From positions 1 through 64,000 of the forward strand of contig NZ_JAGGQB010000004.1 in assembly GCF_018613535.1 (NCBI RefSeq): a stretch of 64,000 nt of DNA, written 5' to 3'. The DNA is from Bacillus sp. ISL-51. Lineage in GTDB: Bacteria; Bacillota; Bacilli; Bacillales; Bacillaceae. A program made the position numbers and the translations under genes. The notes below the pieces were generated by a model, which made no database searches, was not told where the DNA came from, and was given only the letters and a program-made list of their open reading frames with translations. Below, piece by piece: positions 1-8,209 of the stretch (the stretch's first letter is position 1; each line of letters starts with the position of its first letter).

Positions 1-23
1 TTAGTTTTCAAAGATCATTTTAA

Positions 24-97
24 TGGAGCGGGTGATGAGAATCGAACTCACGACATCAGCTTGGAAGGCTGAGGTTTTACCACTAAACTACACCCGC
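24..97 (-). tRNA. tRNA-Gly (anticodon TCC)
   Basis: Read on the minus strand this folds as a cloverleaf: acceptor GCGGGTG pairs with CACCCGC, a D-arm with TAGTTTAGTGGTAAAAC follows, and the anticodon stem CAGC/GCTG encloses loop CTTCCAA, giving anticodon TCC. The T-arm carries GTTCGATTC and the CCA end is encoded (positions 24-26). It is 74 nt and lies 9 nt downstream of tRNA-Arg, so the two are probably one transcript. Confidence 0.97.
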
Positions 98-106
98 ATT
101 TTTAAT

Positions 107-183
107 TGGCGCGCCCGAGAGGAGTCGAACCCCTAACCTTTTGATCCGTAGTCAAACGCTCTATCCAATTGAGCTACGGGCGC
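107..183 (-). tRNA. tRNA-Arg (anticodon ACG)
   Basis: A minus-strand cloverleaf with acceptor GCGCCCG/CGGGCGC, anticodon stem TTTGA/TCAAA around loop CTACGGA (anticodon ACG, read as ICG after deamination), T-loop GGTTCGACTCC and an encoded CCA end. It is 77 nt and the first gene of the two-tRNA unit, directly downstream of a well-formed promoter. Confidence 0.97.
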
Positions 184-201
184 TTATCAGGCGACTTAAC
201 T

Positions 202-230
202 ATCATACTATCAATCAGCGATGAAGTCAA
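202..230 (-). promoter_or_regulatory. Sigma-A promoter of the tRNA pair
   Basis: On the minus strand TTGACT (230-225) and TATGAT (207-202) are separated by exactly 17 bp, five of six matches each to the sigma-A consensus. It lies about 20 bp upstream of tRNA-Arg, as expected for a stable-RNA promoter. Confidence 0.8.
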
Positions 231-459
231 GTGTTTTTTTATTTTTTCTTTCGAGGTTTATCTCAACCTCACTTATTATACACGTTTTAGAAAGTTTGTA
301 AAGCTTTTTTTAGAAAGGATATTATCTTTACTTTCTCACTTGCTGTTATCGCGTTGTTCATCAGCGACGTTTAATAATATACCATGGCTGATTAATTGGG
401 TCAATACTTTTTACGAAACTTTTTTCAAGCTGTTCATTTCTTCTATATAATATTCCATT

Positions 460-495
460 AAGAAAAGCAGGAGTCCGAAGAACCCCGCTTTTCTT
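460..495 (-). terminator. Rho-independent terminator of iolT
   Basis: A GC-rich inverted repeat (AAGAAAAGCAGG / CCCCGCTTTTCTT) lies immediately after the iolT stop codon and ends in a U-run when read on the minus strand. Confidence 0.8.
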
Positions 496-499
496 TTGA

Positions 500-1921
500 T
501 CAGCCGCTTACTTTTGCTTCGGCGCTATTTTGTTTATTCGCTTTATGGTACGTACGGAAGTTTTGTTCAAGCTGCTCGAGCGACAAGCCTTTTGTTTCCG
601 GCAGGAACTTTTTCACGAACATGATAGACGCAAGCCCTAAAGCAACAAATATGAAGAATGTGGCGGACAGCCCGATGTTCGCGAGCAGAACCGGAAAGGT
701 TAAACCAATGAAGAAGTTAACGATCCAGAGACAAAATACGGTTACTCCCATGCCCAGACCCCGCAAACGAAGCGGGAAAATTTCCGACAGCATAAGCCAC
801 GTCACAGGAGATATCGCACCCTGCTGAAAAGCAAGGAAACTAACGGTTAATGCCAGGACAACATAAGGAAGAGCCGGGGAACCTTCAAGCAAGATAGACA
901 TAATGCCGATAAGCAGAAGCGCCGTGGTTGTTCCAATCAGCCCTGTGATCAGCATCGGACGCCGGCCGGCTTTTCCAAGGAGCCATATCCCCGCAAAAGT
1001 CGCAAGCACCGAAATGACTCCGTTCGCGATATTTCCCACAAGAGCCGCTTCAGTTTGGAAACCGGCGTCTTTTAGAATTTGAGTGCCGTAGTACATAATT
1101 GAGTTTACGCCCGTTATCTGCTGTACAACCGCAATCCCGATTCCGATGAACACAATACGGCGCACCCAAGGAACCGTCAGATCTTTAAATGTCGCCTGTT
1201 CTATTTCTGCTTCTTTATTGAAAGCGGATTCGATTTCTTCCAGCTCAGACCGGGCCTTCTTTTCATCACGGATTCGCTTAAGCACATGAAGAGCTTCTTC
1301 TTTTCTTCCTTTAGAAACAAGCCAGCGCGGACTCTCCGACACTTTGAACATACCGACAAATAAAAACACCGCAGGAAGCGCCGCAATGACAAGCATGTAA
1401 CGCCAAACATGAGAGGTGTCACCGAGGACATTGCCGATCACCGCATTGCAAGTGAAGGCTAACAGCTGCCCGGTTACGATCATTAATTCGTTTTGGGTGA
1501 CCATCCGGCCGCGGCTTTCAGCAGGAGACATTTCAGCCAGATATGCAGGAACCGTTACCGAAGCTCCCCCTACAGCAATACCTAACAGAAAACGGAAGAT
1601 GATCATCATAGTGACGTTTGGCGCTAACGTGCACCCTAGCGTCGACACAAAGAACAATACGGCAAGCAAGATTATATTTTTCCGCCTGCCGTTGAAATCT
1701 GACAGCCGTCCTCCGAAAACCGCACCGATTGCAGCACCCAGAAGCAAAGAGCTTGCCACCATACCTTCAGTCAGCGCTGTAAGGTTAAGCTGATCGGCTT
1801 CCGTCATAAAAGGCAGCGCCCCATTAATCACACCTGTGTCATATCCGAAAAGAAGGCCTCCAAAGGTTGATACTAAAATAATGGTACGCAGAAATGAATT
1901 CTGGCTGCTTTGTTTATTCAT
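500..1921 (-). CDS. iolT: myo-inositol:proton symporter IolT (major facilitator, sugar porter family)
   Basis: The 473-residue protein matches B. subtilis IolT (YdjK) from memory in length and nearly throughout. It has twelve predicted membrane helices and sugar-porter signatures: GGLLFGYDTG near residue 20, DFNGRRK in the loop after helix 2, PESPRWL-like SESPRWLVSKGRK before the central loop, QQITGVNSIMYYG in helix 7 and LPETKG at the C-terminus. The family takes up myo-inositol with protons across the cytoplasmic membrane. An upstream TTG (1927) is in frame, but AGGAGG at 1930-1935 is 8 nt from ATG 1921, so 1921 is chosen. Two cre-like boxes upstream suggest CcpA control. Here it stands alone, away from the iol catabolic operon. 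A general pentose or inositol porter is the only alternative. Confidence 0.93.
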   Translation of the reverse strand: MNKQSSQNSFLRTIILVSTFGGLLFGYDTGVINGALPFMTEADQLNLTALTEGMVASSLLLGAAIGAVFGGRLSDFNGRRKNIILLAVLFFVSTLGCTLAPNVTMMIIFRFLLGIAVGGASVTVPAYLAEMSPAESRGRMVTQNELMIVTGQLLAFTCNAVIGNVLGDTSHVWRYMLVIAALPAVFLFVGMFKVSESPRWLVSKGRKEEALHVLKRIRDEKKARSELEEIESAFNKEAEIEQATFKDLTVPWVRRIVFIGIGIAVVQQITGVNSIMYYGTQILKDAGFQTEAALVGNIANGVISVLATFAGIWLLGKAGRRPMLITGLIGTTTALLLIGIMSILLEGSPALPYVVLALTVSFLAFQQGAISPVTWLMLSEIFPLRLRGLGMGVTVFCLWIVNFFIGLTFPVLLANIGLSATFFIFVALGLASIMFVKKFLPETKGLSLEQLEQNFRTYHKANKQNSAEAKVSG

Positions 1922-2055
1922 CTTCAAATCCTCCTATTTTTCATGTAAGACCATTCTCTAAATATTCAGTCATCCACACCGGCACCTAATTTGATTTTTC
2001 ATTCTTTTGACCGACAAAAAACAGCATTATATGAAGGAAAAGATTAATCTCTAAT

Positions 2056-2069
2056 TGAAAGCGTTGTCA
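2056..2069. promoter_or_regulatory. cre box (CcpA site) upstream of iolT
   Basis: TGAAAGCGTTGTCA matches the catabolite-responsive-element consensus TGWNANCGNTNWCA at every defined position. It lies about 135 bp upstream of iolT. The intergenic stretch 1922-2331 otherwise holds AT-rich promoter-like sequence, including a direct repeat of GTTATTTTATA near 2108-2130, and no gene. Confidence 0.6.
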
Positions 2070-2178
2070 TTAATGGCTAATGTCCACTCTCTCCTTTCAT
2101 ATTATTGTTGTTATTTTATAGTTATTTTATAGTAAAGTTATAATGATATTATTGGCACTTCTGTAATTATCATAATTT

Positions 2179-2192
2179 TAAAAGCGCTTTCA
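2179..2192. promoter_or_regulatory. Second cre-like box upstream of iolT
   Basis: TAAAAGCGCTTTCA, read on the reverse strand as TGAAAGCGCTTTTA, differs from the cre consensus at one conserved base. It lies about 120 bp from the first box, so two CcpA sites may flank the iolT promoter. Confidence 0.45.
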
Positions 2193-2331
2193 GTCAATAA
2201 ATATTTCAGAAAATTTTATAATTTATCTTTATATAACCTACAAATGACCAAATAAATTTTAAAATCAGCAAATTTTCCTAACATACTCAATAATCATTCG
2301 TTTTTCCACAAGAAAATGGTTACATCCAAAT

Positions 2332-2365
2332 AAAAGTCCCCAATTTACAAATTGAGGACTTTTTA
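2332..2365 (-). terminator. Terminator of the YhfP-like oxidoreductase gene
   Basis: AAAAGTCCCCAATTT and AAATTGAGGACTTTT form a 15-bp stem with a 2-nt loop just after the stop codon at 2366; the run of T on the minus strand fits termination of the leftward gene. Confidence 0.75.
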
Positions 2366-3367
2366 TTATTCTTCGTTCAGCTTCACAATGGTTCTTCCTC
2401 TCGCTTCGCCTTTCAGCAGAACAGGAAGAATATCAGGAAGCTGTTCTAGTGTTATTTCATTTTGGATGAAGGCTTCCAGATCGGATGGCTTGAAGTTTTC
2501 AGCCAAGCGCCGCCATGTTTTCTGCCTTGTTTCCATCGGACAAAAGACAGAATCGATACCGAGCAGGTTTACACCCCGTAATATGAACGGAAATACTGTA
2601 GCCGGGAGTTTTGTTCCGGCTGTCAGTCCGCTTACTGCCACTGAGCCGCCGTACTGGATTTGGCTGAGGAGCGCTGCGAGCGGTTCACCCCCGACCGGAT
2701 CAACGGCGGCAGCCCATTTTTGCTTTCGCAATGCTTTTAGTTTGCCGTCGCAGACTTCGTCCCGGTGAATTACCGTTTTCGCGCCCAGTTGTGTTAAATA
2801 ATCGCTTTCATCTTCTTTTCCCGTACTGGCCTCCACATCATAGCCGCCGGAAGCGAGAATAGAAACAGCAAAGCTGCCGACTCCTCCTGTCGCTCCTGTG
2901 ACAAGCACCTTGCCTTTTTCAGGTGTTACATGATTTTCTTCAAGCCGCTGTACGGACAGAGCGGCTGTAAAACCGGCGGTTCCAATAATCATGGCTTCTT
3001 TGAGCGTAAGGCCCTCCGGGAGCGGCACAATCCAGTCAGCAGGAATACGGGCAAGCTCGCTGTAACCGCCGAAATGGGAAACACCAATTCCGTAGCTTGT
3101 CGCAATCACCTTGTCCCCTTTTTTAAAACGGGCATCTTCTGAGGATAGAACGATTCCTGCTAAATCAATGCCCGGCACAAAAGGATAAGACGTTACAATA
3201 TTTCCGTCTGGGATAGCAGCGAGGCTGTCTTTATAATTTACTCCTGAGTAGCAAACTTTTATCAGCACTTCCCCCTTGGGCAGATCATCAACAGTCAGTT
3301 TCTTAACGCTTACTGAGAATTGTTTCTCTTGTTGATCCGCTACCAATGCGTTAAATTGATTTGTCAT
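2366..3367 (-). CDS. YhdH/YhfP-family NADPH-dependent quinone oxidoreductase (MDR superfamily)
   Basis: A 333-residue medium-chain dehydrogenase/reductase without the zinc ligands of alcohol dehydrogenases. The N-terminal GroES-like half contains YSGVNYKDSLA (about 40-50) and the invariant VPGIDLAG. The Rossmann half has TGATGGVGS (about 158-166), the nucleotide-binding glycine motif. Relatives include B. subtilis YhfP and E. coli AcuI/YhdH, which reduce acryloyl-CoA or quinone-like substrates; the substrate here is unknown. Two ATGs (3370, 3367) follow AAGGAGA; 3367 has the better 8-nt spacing. It is divergent from the yndB-like gene and probably monocistronic. Confidence 0.88.
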   Translation of the reverse strand: MTNQFNALVADQQEKQFSVSVKKLTVDDLPKGEVLIKVCYSGVNYKDSLAAIPDGNIVTSYPFVPGIDLAGIVLSSEDARFKKGDKVIATSYGIGVSHFGGYSELARIPADWIVPLPEGLTLKEAMIIGTAGFTAALSVQRLEENHVTPEKGKVLVTGATGGVGSFAVSILASGGYDVEASTGKEDESDYLTQLGAKTVIHRDEVCDGKLKALRKQKWAAAVDPVGGEPLAALLSQIQYGGSVAVSGLTAGTKLPATVFPFILRGVNLLGIDSVFCPMETRQKTWRRLAENFKPSDLEAFIQNEITLEQLPDILPVLLKGEARGRTIVKLNEE

Positions 3368-3496
3368 CATTACGTCTCCTTAACATGAAAATTGATTGAA
3401 CTGCTTTGAAAAAGCATAGAATAAGTTTGGTTTCATTTCAAATTTCCCGCCCTGTTGTAGTATGATCAAAAAGAAAAAAAGTGAAAGAGTGGTTGA

Positions 3497-3943
3497 ATGA
3501 TGTCTGACAAGCAAAAGAACAATACAGAATTACCTGATATAACCCATACTGTCGTTTTAAAGGCGCCGATGCAAGTCGTCTGGGATACCGTCGCAACTGC
3601 GGACGGACTGGCCCTCTGGTTTATGCCGAATGATTTTACGCCTGAAGAGGGCAGCGAGTTTCAGCTTGAATCTCCATTCGGCCCTTCTCCGTGCAAGCTA
3701 TTGGATATCGAGCCCCCTTACCGCCTTTCTTTTTCATGGGATACGGAGGGCTGGATCGTTTCATTTGTTTTAAAAGAAATGGAGAACGGAGATACGGAAT
3801 TCACTCTTATTCACGGCGGCTGGAAAAAAGCAGACGAAGTCATTAATAAAGTGAATCGAAAAAGCTCCGACATTCACAGTACGATGGATAACGGATGGAA
3901 AGGGCTTGTCAGTGATAAGCTTCGGGCAGCGGTTGAGGCTTAA
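3497..3943 (+). CDS. yndB: SRPBCC / AHSA1-domain protein similar to YndB
   Basis: A 148-residue START/Bet v 1-like domain protein. The N-terminal block (THTVVLKAPMQVVWDTVATADGL) is the first strand and helix of the AHSA1 fold, followed by the family element WFMPNDF and SPFGPSPCKLL, and a C-terminal helix holding the GW(K)GLVSDKLR signature. These proteins enclose a hydrophobic ligand; B. subtilis YndB has been linked to lipid-like ligands, but no reaction is established. The gene is divergent from the oxidoreductase across 130 bp and followed by a terminator, so it is a single-gene unit. The start has a weak ribosome-binding site (AAGAGTGG). Confidence 0.8.
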   Translation: MMSDKQKNNTELPDITHTVVLKAPMQVVWDTVATADGLALWFMPNDFTPEEGSEFQLESPFGPSPCKLLDIEPPYRLSFSWDTEGWIVSFVLKEMENGDTEFTLIHGGWKKADEVINKVNRKSSDIHSTMDNGWKGLVSDKLRAAVEA

Positions 3944-3952
3944 ATCAGACAT

Positions 3953-3979
3953 GGGCGGAATGTGCTTCCGCCCCTTTTT
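3953..3979 (+). terminator. Terminator after yndB-like gene
   Basis: GGGCGGAA and TTCCGCCC form an 8-bp GC-rich stem around TGTGC, followed by CTTTTT. Confidence 0.85.
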
Positions 3980-4058
3980 ATTGTGTTTATACATAAAAAC
4001 CGAATTTGTAAAGACACTAACAGCAGAAATCGAATATACATGATGGGGAGTGCTGTTT

Positions 4059-4913
4059 ATGTACTATTACAAAGAAGGTCTGATTAACATTATTAAGCCG
4101 GACAAGCCGGACCCGGCAGCCGCCAAGGTGCTGCAGGAAATTTTAGGCGGACATTACGGTGAAATGCGCACAATGATGCAATACTTTTTCCAAAGCTCTA
4201 ATTTCAGAGGGAAAGAAAAGCAATTCCGCGACTTGCTCCGCGGCGTATTTTTAGAAGAAATCGCTCATGTCGAGCTTGTCCAGCATACGATTAACGCCCT
4301 GCTTGATGAGAGCGGCGCTGAGGGAGCCGGAAATCAGGCTTCAGATCAGGCGCCGCTTGATGAAGCTGTGAAACATGCCAATCCGCACCATTATATTATC
4401 GGAGCGCAAAGCTCTTTGCCCGTTGACGCCGGCGGAAATCCTTGGAACGGCTCTTGGGTATACAGCCACGGGAATTTAATCGCCGACTTATTGGACAATG
4501 TAGTGCTCGAATCAACCGGGGTGCTGCAAAAAACAAGAATTTATGAAATGAGCTCTAATCAGACGTTCAGAGAAACACTCGGTTTCCTGATTGTTCGTGA
4601 CAACGCCCATCAAAACGCGTTCACAAAAGCGCTGGAAACACTCGGCGTTGAATGGGGCAAATTATTCCCTGTTCCGAATTATGATATTGAGAAATATCCG
4701 GAATGCCGTAAATTTGTCGAGATGGGGTATCATAATACCCAATTTAATTTCAGATTGGATTCCACCCGGATCGGAGAAATTCTGCAGGGAACGACCCCAA
4801 GCAGAAACGGGGGCGAATTAAGTGTGTCAGAGCCGCCTAACGAATTCCCTGTTCCTGAGCTGCCTGAACTGCCGAATGAGCACAGTCCCGGACTGAAAGA
4901 TATGAACGCGTAA
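4059..4913 (+). CDS. ydbD: Manganese catalase YdbD
   Basis: The ferritin-like four-helix core of dimanganese catalases is clear: LQEILGGHYGEMRTMMQY supplies early helix ligands, LLRGVFLEEIAHVELV carries the E-x2-H of the second ligand pair, and FLIVRDNAHQNAFTKALE near residue 175-192 carries the later E/H ligands. The family disproportionates hydrogen peroxide in the cytoplasm. At about 284 residues it fits YdbD, including the Pro-rich tail (FPVPELPELP). A GTG at 4050 is in frame, but GGGGA at 4045-4049 is 9 nt from ATG 4059, which is chosen. In B. subtilis ydbD is a general stress gene; I could not find a convincing sigma-B promoter here. Confidence 0.93.
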   Translation: MYYYKEGLINIIKPDKPDPAAAKVLQEILGGHYGEMRTMMQYFFQSSNFRGKEKQFRDLLRGVFLEEIAHVELVQHTINALLDESGAEGAGNQASDQAPLDEAVKHANPHHYIIGAQSSLPVDAGGNPWNGSWVYSHGNLIADLLDNVVLESTGVLQKTRIYEMSSNQTFRETLGFLIVRDNAHQNAFTKALETLGVEWGKLFPVPNYDIEKYPECRKFVEMGYHNTQFNFRLDSTRIGEILQGTTPSRNGGELSVSEPPNEFPVPELPELPNEHSPGLKDMNA

Positions 4914-4918
4914 AGAGG

Positions 4919-4948
4919 CGCCCAAGTGACGAGCTTGGGTTCTTTTTT
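4919..4948 (+). terminator. Terminator of the manganese catalase gene
   Basis: CCCAAG/CTTGGG stem with short loop followed by TTCTTTTTT, six bases after the stop codon. Confidence 0.75.
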
Positions 4949-5010
4949 GTTGAATTGTAAACGGAATGATGTTTGATTGTGACAAAAAGGGGGAATATAA
5001 GCGTGGAGAT

Positions 5011-5032
5011 CTTGACATACGGCCGTATCAAG
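5011..5032. promoter_or_regulatory. Palindrome in the yveA leader
   Basis: CTTGA...TCAAG arms flank a core containing the perfect 12-bp palindrome ATACGGCCGTAT (5017-5028). It lies about 160 bp upstream of the yveA start, in a 240-bp leader with no other feature, and could be an operator or RNA hairpin. No cognate regulator is apparent. Confidence 0.35.
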
Positions 5033-5187
5033 TCTCTCCATTGTTTGAACACCCTTCTATACATACCTTCATCTCCGATCCGCTTGACGGAGAATGTTTA
5101 CCTAATTTTCCAGCCTATCGATGGGTATGTTCAAATGATAATGGGAACTATGTAAAAGTAACAATGTCTTTTCTAAGGAGGCAGCGA

Positions 5188-6750
5188 ATGTCTAAGCAAG
5201 GAAACTTTCAGAAATCAATCTCACTTTTTGATCTCATTTTAATCGGCATGGGAGCTATATTCGGTTCAGCCTGGCTGTTTGCCGTCAGTAATGTTGCATC
5301 CAAAGCAGGGCCCTCAGGCGCATTTTCCTGGCTGATCGGCGGCGGAATTATTTTGTTAATCGGCTTGGTGTATGCGGAGCTGGGAGCCGCCCTGCCGCGA
5401 ACCGGAGGCATTATCCGGTATCCCGTCTATTCACACGGACATCTCGTCGGGTATTTAATTTCATTCGTTACCATTGTGGCTTACACAAGCCTCATTTCCA
5501 TTGAAGTGACGGCAGTCCGCCAATACGTGGCGTATTGGTTTCCCGGTTTAACGATAAAAGGGTCTGATTCGCCGACAATTGCGGGCTGGATCTTACAATT
5601 TGCTTTGCTTTGCCTGTTCTTTCTCCTGAATTATTGGAGTGTCAAAACCTTTGCCAAAGCAAACTTCATTATTTCTATTTTTAAATATGTCGTTCCGATT
5701 ACTGTTATTGTTGTATTGATTTTTCATTTTCACCCTGGCAATATGTCCGTTCACGGATTTGCTCCTTTTGGTTTTACCGGCATTCAGGCCGCGATTTCTA
5801 CAGGCGGCGTCATGTTTGCTTATCTCGGTCTTCACCCCATTGTGGCTGTCGCAAGTGAAGTGCAGAACCCGAAGCGCAACATCCCGATCGCATTAATTGT
5901 GTGTATTATCGTTTCCACCATTATTTACACGGTTCTGCAGATCACCTTTATCGGTGCCATTCCGGCAGAAACGTTAAAGCATGGCTGGCCGGCGATCGGC
6001 AAAGAACTTTCTCTTCCGTTCAAAGATATTGCGGTTATCCTCGGTTTAGGATGGCTGGCGACATTGGTCATTTTAGATGCGATTTTATCTCCGGGCGGAA
6101 ACGGGAATATCTTTATGAATACGACTTCACGCCTCGTTTATGCCTGGGCGAGAAACGGAACGTTATTCAGTATTTTTTCCAAGGTCAATAAAGAAACGGG
6201 AACTCCGCGGGCCTCTCTGTGGCTCTCGTTCGGGCTGGCTGTTTTTTGGACGCTGCCCTTCCCTTCATGGAATGCGCTCGTTAACGTGTGCTCCGTTGCG
6301 TTAATCCTTTCCTACGCCATTGCGCCGATTTCCTCGGCCGCACTGCGGGTAAACGCGAAAAATATTGATCGCCCGTTTTATTTGAAAGGCATGAGCATCA
6401 TCGGGCCGCTGTCGTTTATATTCACATCTTATATTGTGTATTGGTCCGGGTGGAACACCGTTTCTTGGCTTCTCGGTTCTCAAATTGTCATGTTTTTGGT
6501 CTACCTCTGCTTCAGCAAGTACGCTCCTAAGGAAGACGTCAGCTTACGGCAGCAGTTGAAGTCGGCTTGGTGGATTGTCGGTTTTTACGTCATGATGCTG
6601 ATTTTTTCTTATATCGGGTCCTTCGGCCACGGATTGGGTATTATCAGTAATCCGCTTGACCTTATTTTGATTGCGATCGGTTCGCTTTGTATTTATTACT
6701 GGGCGAAATATACGGGTCTGCCTAAGGCTATGATTGACAGTGATAAATGA
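5188..6750 (+). CDS. yveA: L-aspartate/glutamate:proton symporter YveA (APC superfamily)
   Basis: A 520-residue amino acid/polyamine/organocation permease. Helix 1 has the broken-helix motif GMGAIFGSAWLF, and the conserved YAELGAALPRTGG follows helix 2. It agrees with B. subtilis YveA, described as an aspartate-proton symporter, from memory across the whole length (for example DAILSPGGNGN and the tail KYTGLPKA). An open frame continues upstream, but AAGGAGG before ATG 5188 and the 520-residue length set the start. It is followed by its own terminator, so it is monocistronic. About twelve to fourteen membrane helices are expected. Substrate specificity is inferred from the orthologue. Confidence 0.92.
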   Translation: MSKQGNFQKSISLFDLILIGMGAIFGSAWLFAVSNVASKAGPSGAFSWLIGGGIILLIGLVYAELGAALPRTGGIIRYPVYSHGHLVGYLISFVTIVAYTSLISIEVTAVRQYVAYWFPGLTIKGSDSPTIAGWILQFALLCLFFLLNYWSVKTFAKANFIISIFKYVVPITVIVVLIFHFHPGNMSVHGFAPFGFTGIQAAISTGGVMFAYLGLHPIVAVASEVQNPKRNIPIALIVCIIVSTIIYTVLQITFIGAIPAETLKHGWPAIGKELSLPFKDIAVILGLGWLATLVILDAILSPGGNGNIFMNTTSRLVYAWARNGTLFSIFSKVNKETGTPRASLWLSFGLAVFWTLPFPSWNALVNVCSVALILSYAIAPISSAALRVNAKNIDRPFYLKGMSIIGPLSFIFTSYIVYWSGWNTVSWLLGSQIVMFLVYLCFSKYAPKEDVSLRQQLKSAWWIVGFYVMMLIFSYIGSFGHGLGIISNPLDLILIAIGSLCIYYWAKYTGLPKAMIDSDK

Positions 6751-6755
6751 AGGAT

Positions 6756-6790
6756 GCCGGAAAGAAGATCTGCTTCTTTCCGGTATTTTT
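6756..6790 (+). terminator. Terminator of yveA
   Basis: CCGGAAAGAAG / CTTCTTTCCGG is a perfect 11-bp stem with a 5-nt loop followed by TATTTTTGTTTT. Confidence 0.88.
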
Positions 6791-6826
6791 GTTTTATGGG
6801 TGACAAAAAAGAGAAAATACGATAAA

Positions 6827-6845
6827 ATGAATGACAGTCATTCAT
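6827..6845. promoter_or_regulatory. Operator of TetR regulator YvdT (copy 1)
   Basis: ATGAATGACAGTCATTCAT is a perfect 9+1+9 palindrome 20 bp upstream of yvdT. A 17/19 match recurs in front of yvdS at 7483-7501. Autoregulatory TetR operators have this architecture. Confidence 0.7.
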
Positions 6846-6865
6846 AAAAGGAGGGCCGCCTCTCT

Positions 6866-7447
6866 ATGGCAAAACAAAACTCGGGAAAATATGAAAAAAT
6901 CCTGCAAGCGGCGATTGAAGTGATTTCTGAAAAGGGTTTAGACAAAGCCTCCATTTCAGAAATCGTGAAAAGAGCCGGAACAGCCCAGGGCACTTTTTAC
7001 TTATATTTTTCTTCTAAAAACGCATTGATTTCAGCCATTGCAGAGAATCTGCTTCATATGACGCTGGATAAAATCAAAGGAAAAATAGACGGAACTGAGG
7101 ATTTTTGGACTGTTTTGGACATTTTGGTTGATGAGACATTTCACATCACCCATCTTCATAAAGATATCATCGTCCTATGTTATTCAGGCCTTGCCATCGA
7201 CCATTCCATGGAAAAATGGGAAGCCATCTATCAGCCTTATTATTCTTGGCTTGAGGGCATCATTAGTACAGCGATTCAACATAATGAGGTCATCAGCGGC
7301 ATTAATGTGAGATGGACGGCCAGAACGATTATCAACGTTGTCGAAAATACGGCAGAACGGTTTTATATCGGCTGTGAACAGGACGTCGGTCTCGATGTAT
7401 ATAAAGAAGAGATCTTCAGTTTTCTCAAAAGAAGCTTGCAAAAATGA
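6866..7447 (+). CDS. yvdT: TetR-family repressor YvdT
   Basis: A 193-residue TetR regulator. The N-terminal helix-turn-helix spans about residues 10-55 (ILQAAIEVISEKGLDKASIS, then GTAQGTFYLYFSSKNALI). The rest is a variable ligand-binding domain. It resembles B. subtilis YvdT from memory over its full length. It lies directly upstream of the SMR genes yvdS-yvdR in the same direction, and near-identical palindromes precede both units, so it most likely represses itself and the pump until a ligand, perhaps a cationic drug, binds. Confidence 0.9.
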   Translation: MAKQNSGKYEKILQAAIEVISEKGLDKASISEIVKRAGTAQGTFYLYFSSKNALISAIAENLLHMTLDKIKGKIDGTEDFWTVLDILVDETFHITHLHKDIIVLCYSGLAIDHSMEKWEAIYQPYYSWLEGIISTAIQHNEVISGINVRWTARTIINVVENTAERFYIGCEQDVGLDVYKEEIFSFLKRSLQK

Positions 7448-7482
7448 TTGGCATGCACCGATCATTTTTGTCCGCCATAATA

Positions 7483-7501
7483 ATGACTGACATTCATTCA
7501 T
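7483..7501. promoter_or_regulatory. Operator of YvdT (copy 2, upstream of yvdS)
   Basis: ATGACTGACATTCATTCAT matches the palindrome upstream of yvdT at 17 of 19 positions and lies 18 bp before the yvdS start. Confidence 0.65.
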
Positions 7502-7519
7502 AATAGAGGTGTATAAATC

Positions 7520-7849
7520 ATGTATTGGCTGCTTGTATTGATAGCCGGACTGTTAGAAGTAGTTTGGGCATCTGCCCTTAAATATGCAGATTCGCTTTTT
7601 GATTGGATTATCATCTTTCTGTTGATAGCCGTCAGTTTTCTGCTGCTGATTCGCTCGTACAAAAAAATTCCGATGGCTGCGGCGTACACCGTTTTTGTCG
7701 GCATAGGCACTGTCGGCACTTACGTAACGGGCGTCTTTTTAGGCGAATCCTTTTCCATCGGGCAAATCTTCTTTTTGACCCTGCTGCTGTCCGGAATTTT
7801 AGGAATGAAATTATTTACGAAAGAAAATAAAACAAGGGGTGAACACTAA
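7520..7849 (+). CDS. yvdS: Small multidrug resistance subunit YvdS
   Basis: A 109-residue four-helix SMR protein. The conserved membrane glutamate of the family is present in helix 1 (AGLLEVVWASALK, about residue 13), and the second half has PMAAAYTVFVGIGTVGTYVTG, matching the SMR PxxxAYxxWxGxG element with F for W. Paired SMR proteins form asymmetric dimers that export cationic compounds or guanidinium-like substrates. Its stop overlaps the yvdR start by one base (TAATG), typical of translational coupling. Confidence 0.9.
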   Translation: MYWLLVLIAGLLEVVWASALKYADSLFDWIIIFLLIAVSFLLLIRSYKKIPMAAAYTVFVGIGTVGTYVTGVFLGESFSIGQIFFLTLLLSGILGMKLFTKENKTRGEH

Positions 7850-8163
7850 TGGCTTGGCTGTTGTTATTTATTGCCGGGGCAGAAGAAGTTGTGGCGGCCG
7901 TTGCCATGAAGCATATTGACGGCATGAAGAAAAAGTGGCCGCTGATTGTCATGGTTCTTGGCTTTATGCTATCATTCTTTTGCCTTTCTAAAGCGATGCA
8001 AGTTCTCCCGACAGGTGTCGCGTATGCGGCTTGGACCGGTATGGGAAGCATCGGTGTGACAGCCGTCGGTATTTTTTGGTTTAAGGAACGGTTCAATCTG
8101 TCACAACTGGTGTCGCTCGGTCTTATTCTCGTCGGCGTCGTCGGCTTAAAGCTGACGACATGA
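7849..8163 (+). CDS. yvdR: Small multidrug resistance subunit YvdR
   Basis: A 104-residue four-helix SMR protein, the partner of YvdS. Helix 1 carries acidic residues in AGAEEVVAAVAMK, and the family signature PTGVAYAAWTGMGSIG is fully present, followed by FKERFNLSQLVSLGLILVGVVGLKL. AGGGGTGA precedes the ATG. The pair differ in charge distribution, as expected for subunits of opposite membrane topology. The export substrate is not predictable from the sequence. Confidence 0.9.
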   Translation: MAWLLLFIAGAEEVVAAVAMKHIDGMKKKWPLIVMVLGFMLSFFCLSKAMQVLPTGVAYAAWTGMGSIGVTAVGIFWFKERFNLSQLVSLGLILVGVVGLKLTT

Positions 8164-8209
8164 CAAATCATCTTTAAAACGGCAAAACGGATCATTTTAT
8201 TTTTTAATA

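Noticed and set aside
169-450. 93-codon plus-strand open frame starting inside tRNA-Arg.
   Set aside because: It begins within a tRNA gene, has no ribosome-binding site and unnatural composition, and overlaps the tRNA promoter.
1201-1793. Open frames on both strands inside iolT.
   Set aside because: They are alternative-frame shadows of a well-supported gene.
4966-5187. N-terminal extension of YveA by 74 residues.
   Set aside because: The extension has no membrane or signal features, the usual protein length is reached from ATG 5188, and a good ribosome-binding site precedes that codon.
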